Positions 63,153 through 64,000 of a stretch of 64,000 nt of DNA are shown here, piece by piece. Below the pieces are notes generated by a model that ran no database searches, was not told where the DNA came from, and saw nothing but the letters and a program-made list of their open reading frames with translations. The first letter of the stretch is position 1; each line of letters opens with the position of its first letter. A program made the translations under genes and the position numbers. Source of the DNA: Planctomycetaceae bacterium (GTDB taxonomy: Bacteria > Planctomycetota > Phycisphaerae > Sedimentisphaerales > UBA12454); the NCBI GenBank assembly GCA_021371795.1, contig JAJFVK010000019.1:186001-250000 (forward strand), read 5' to 3'.

Positions 63153-64000
63153 TTACTTTTTAATTACTCTGCTTTCAATTGTTTTATCGTTCGCAAGCTC
63201 GGTTATCAGTAAATCAGATTCCCGCACATCGTCGGAAGACTTCACCAGAGCGGCGGTTCGTTTATTGCGGGTAATGCTGTAGCCTCTTTGTAAAACGGAT
63301 TTCGGGTTCAAGCCGGCCAGTCGGCTTTCGCGATTTGTAAGCTCAAGGTTCAATTTGTGCAAAACAGACTTGATTTGATTGTCGAATTTATTCCGCAGAT
63401 TGTTGATGATGATTTTTTTATCGGCAAGCAATCTGTGCGGCTCGATTTTGAGAATTTTTTCAAAAAACGCCTGAATAAGCTGCCGTTTGTTTGCGATTAA
63501 ACTTTTAACGGAATCTTTCAGTGTGCTTTCAAAATCGTCCAGCATCTGCGATTTATTCTGAATTATCGTCATTGGATTGCGAAACGCAGACGATGCGAGA
63601 ATCGTGTTAAGTCTTTCTTTTGAAATTCTCAACACATTATCCGTGCTTGCTCTAATCCTGTTATCTATATTATCAATGTGCGACATCACTTCGTTAATAT
63701 CCGGTACGGCCAGAACGCCTGCCTTTGTAGGCGTCGAAGCGCGAGCATCCGCGACAAGGTCTGCGATTGTAATATCAACTTCGTGTCCGACGGCACTGAT
63801 AACCGGAATTTTAGAATTATAAATTGCCCTTGCCACCGGCTCTTCGTTGAATGCCCATAAATCCTCCATCGAACCGCCGCCGCGGCCAACAATCATTACG
63901 TCAATTTTTAAATCCTTATTTCTCTTGTTCACATCTTTAATAGCAAGAGCTATTTTCTCCGCGGCACCGGCTCCCTGAACAGGCACATCGTAAAACAGCA
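63153..64000 (-). CDS. xseA: Exodeoxyribonuclease VII large subunit, 5' end cut by window edge
   Basis: About 282 codons present: [82 protein letters not shown], and a coiled-coil C-terminus ending in [18 protein letters not shown]. The N-terminal OB fold (~120 residues) is outside the window. Makes oligonucleotides from single-stranded DNA together with XseB. Confidence 0.96.
   Translation of the reverse strand, partial: LFYDVPVQGAGAAEKIALAIKDVNKRNKDLKIDVMIVGRGGGSMEDLWAFNEEPVARAIYNSKIPVISAVGHEVDITIADLVADARASTPTKAGVLAVPDINEVMSHIDNIDNRIRASTDNVLRISKERLNTILASSAFRNPMTIIQNKSQMLDDFESTLKDSVKSLIANKRQLIQAFFEKILKIEPHRLLADKKIIINNLRNKFDNQIKSVLHKLNLELTNRESRLAGLNPKSVLQRGYSITRNKRTAALVKSSDDVRESDLLITELANDKTIESRVIKK

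Noticed and set aside
1-64000. CRISPR array, rRNA operon or insertion sequence with transposase
   Set aside because: None was seen; the repeats found are short dispersed elements without transposase genes.

Overview
The window looks like a chromosomal segment of an anaerobic planctomycete, most like Phycisphaerae/Sedimentisphaerales. This is inferred from gene style, not from any search. The pointers are a prepilin-type protein with a GFTLIELLVVI signal, a subtilase ending in a dockerin-like segment, a GH130 phosphorylase, a sialate O-acetylesterase, a GH28 remnant, an EF-G paralogue, and oxygen-sensitive double-cubane/2-hydroxyacyl-CoA dehydratase-type enzymes. Gene density is high, base composition is moderate, and no rRNA operon or CRISPR array is seen.

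Region 1 (1-11.6 kb) is a selenium island and the most interesting part. Two arms diverge from a ~390-bp control region. The plus arm is selA, a prepilin-like gene, a membrane-anchored selenoprotein that I do not recognise (UGA at 9422-9424 read through, a SECIS-like hairpin just after it, and 67 further codons), and selB. The minus arm is a SAM methyltransferase, three double-cubane/HgdB-like reductase subunits, an HgdC-type ATPase activase, and selD (cut by the window edge, with an N-terminal six-cysteine extension). The leader of the minus arm carries a second, short copy of the same UGA-plus-hairpin module (6193-6357). It is followed by a strong intrinsic terminator whose T-run touches the methyltransferase ribosome-binding site. 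This layout suggests that selenocysteine decoding, or a decayed copy of the selenoprotein, is tied to control of the selD operon.

Region 2 (11.7-24.2 kb) holds purH, a beta-propeller protein, a HEAT-repeat protein, a GspE/PilB ATPase, a CvpA-like membrane protein, then an AT-rich accessory patch: an orphan Rhs C-terminus with a possible metal-hydrolase tip, an unknown exported protein, a proline/glutamine-rich membrane protein carrying a palindromic repeat in frame, and a TPR protein. Region 3 (24.4-33.2 kb) holds a radical-SAM/HhH protein, rpsU, tadA, an ABC-F ATPase, two secreted proteins built from one ~54-residue repeat, an aminotransferase, a tiny basic protein and a GDT1-type transporter. 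Region 4 (33.2-47.5 kb) holds a nucleotide-sugar dehydrogenase, a flavodoxin-type reductase, a DHH phosphoesterase, a MNT/HEPN pair, ribF, a free-standing LeuA regulatory domain, aroDE, a copper-type P-ATPase, an EF-G paralogue, a candidate structured small RNA with its own promoter and terminator, and a DEAD-box helicase. Region 5 (47.5-64 kb) holds a secreted subtilase, recJ, a GDYXXLXY/DUF2157 pair, carbohydrate enzymes, malic enzyme, an MFS transporter, tRNA-Leu and xseB/xseA. The two xse genes are separated by an in-frame chimera of a GH28 N-terminus and a TRAP permease fragment.

A three-unit 9-bp repeat (CTCTGTGnn) recurs between genes and, in frame, inside the Rhs gene.
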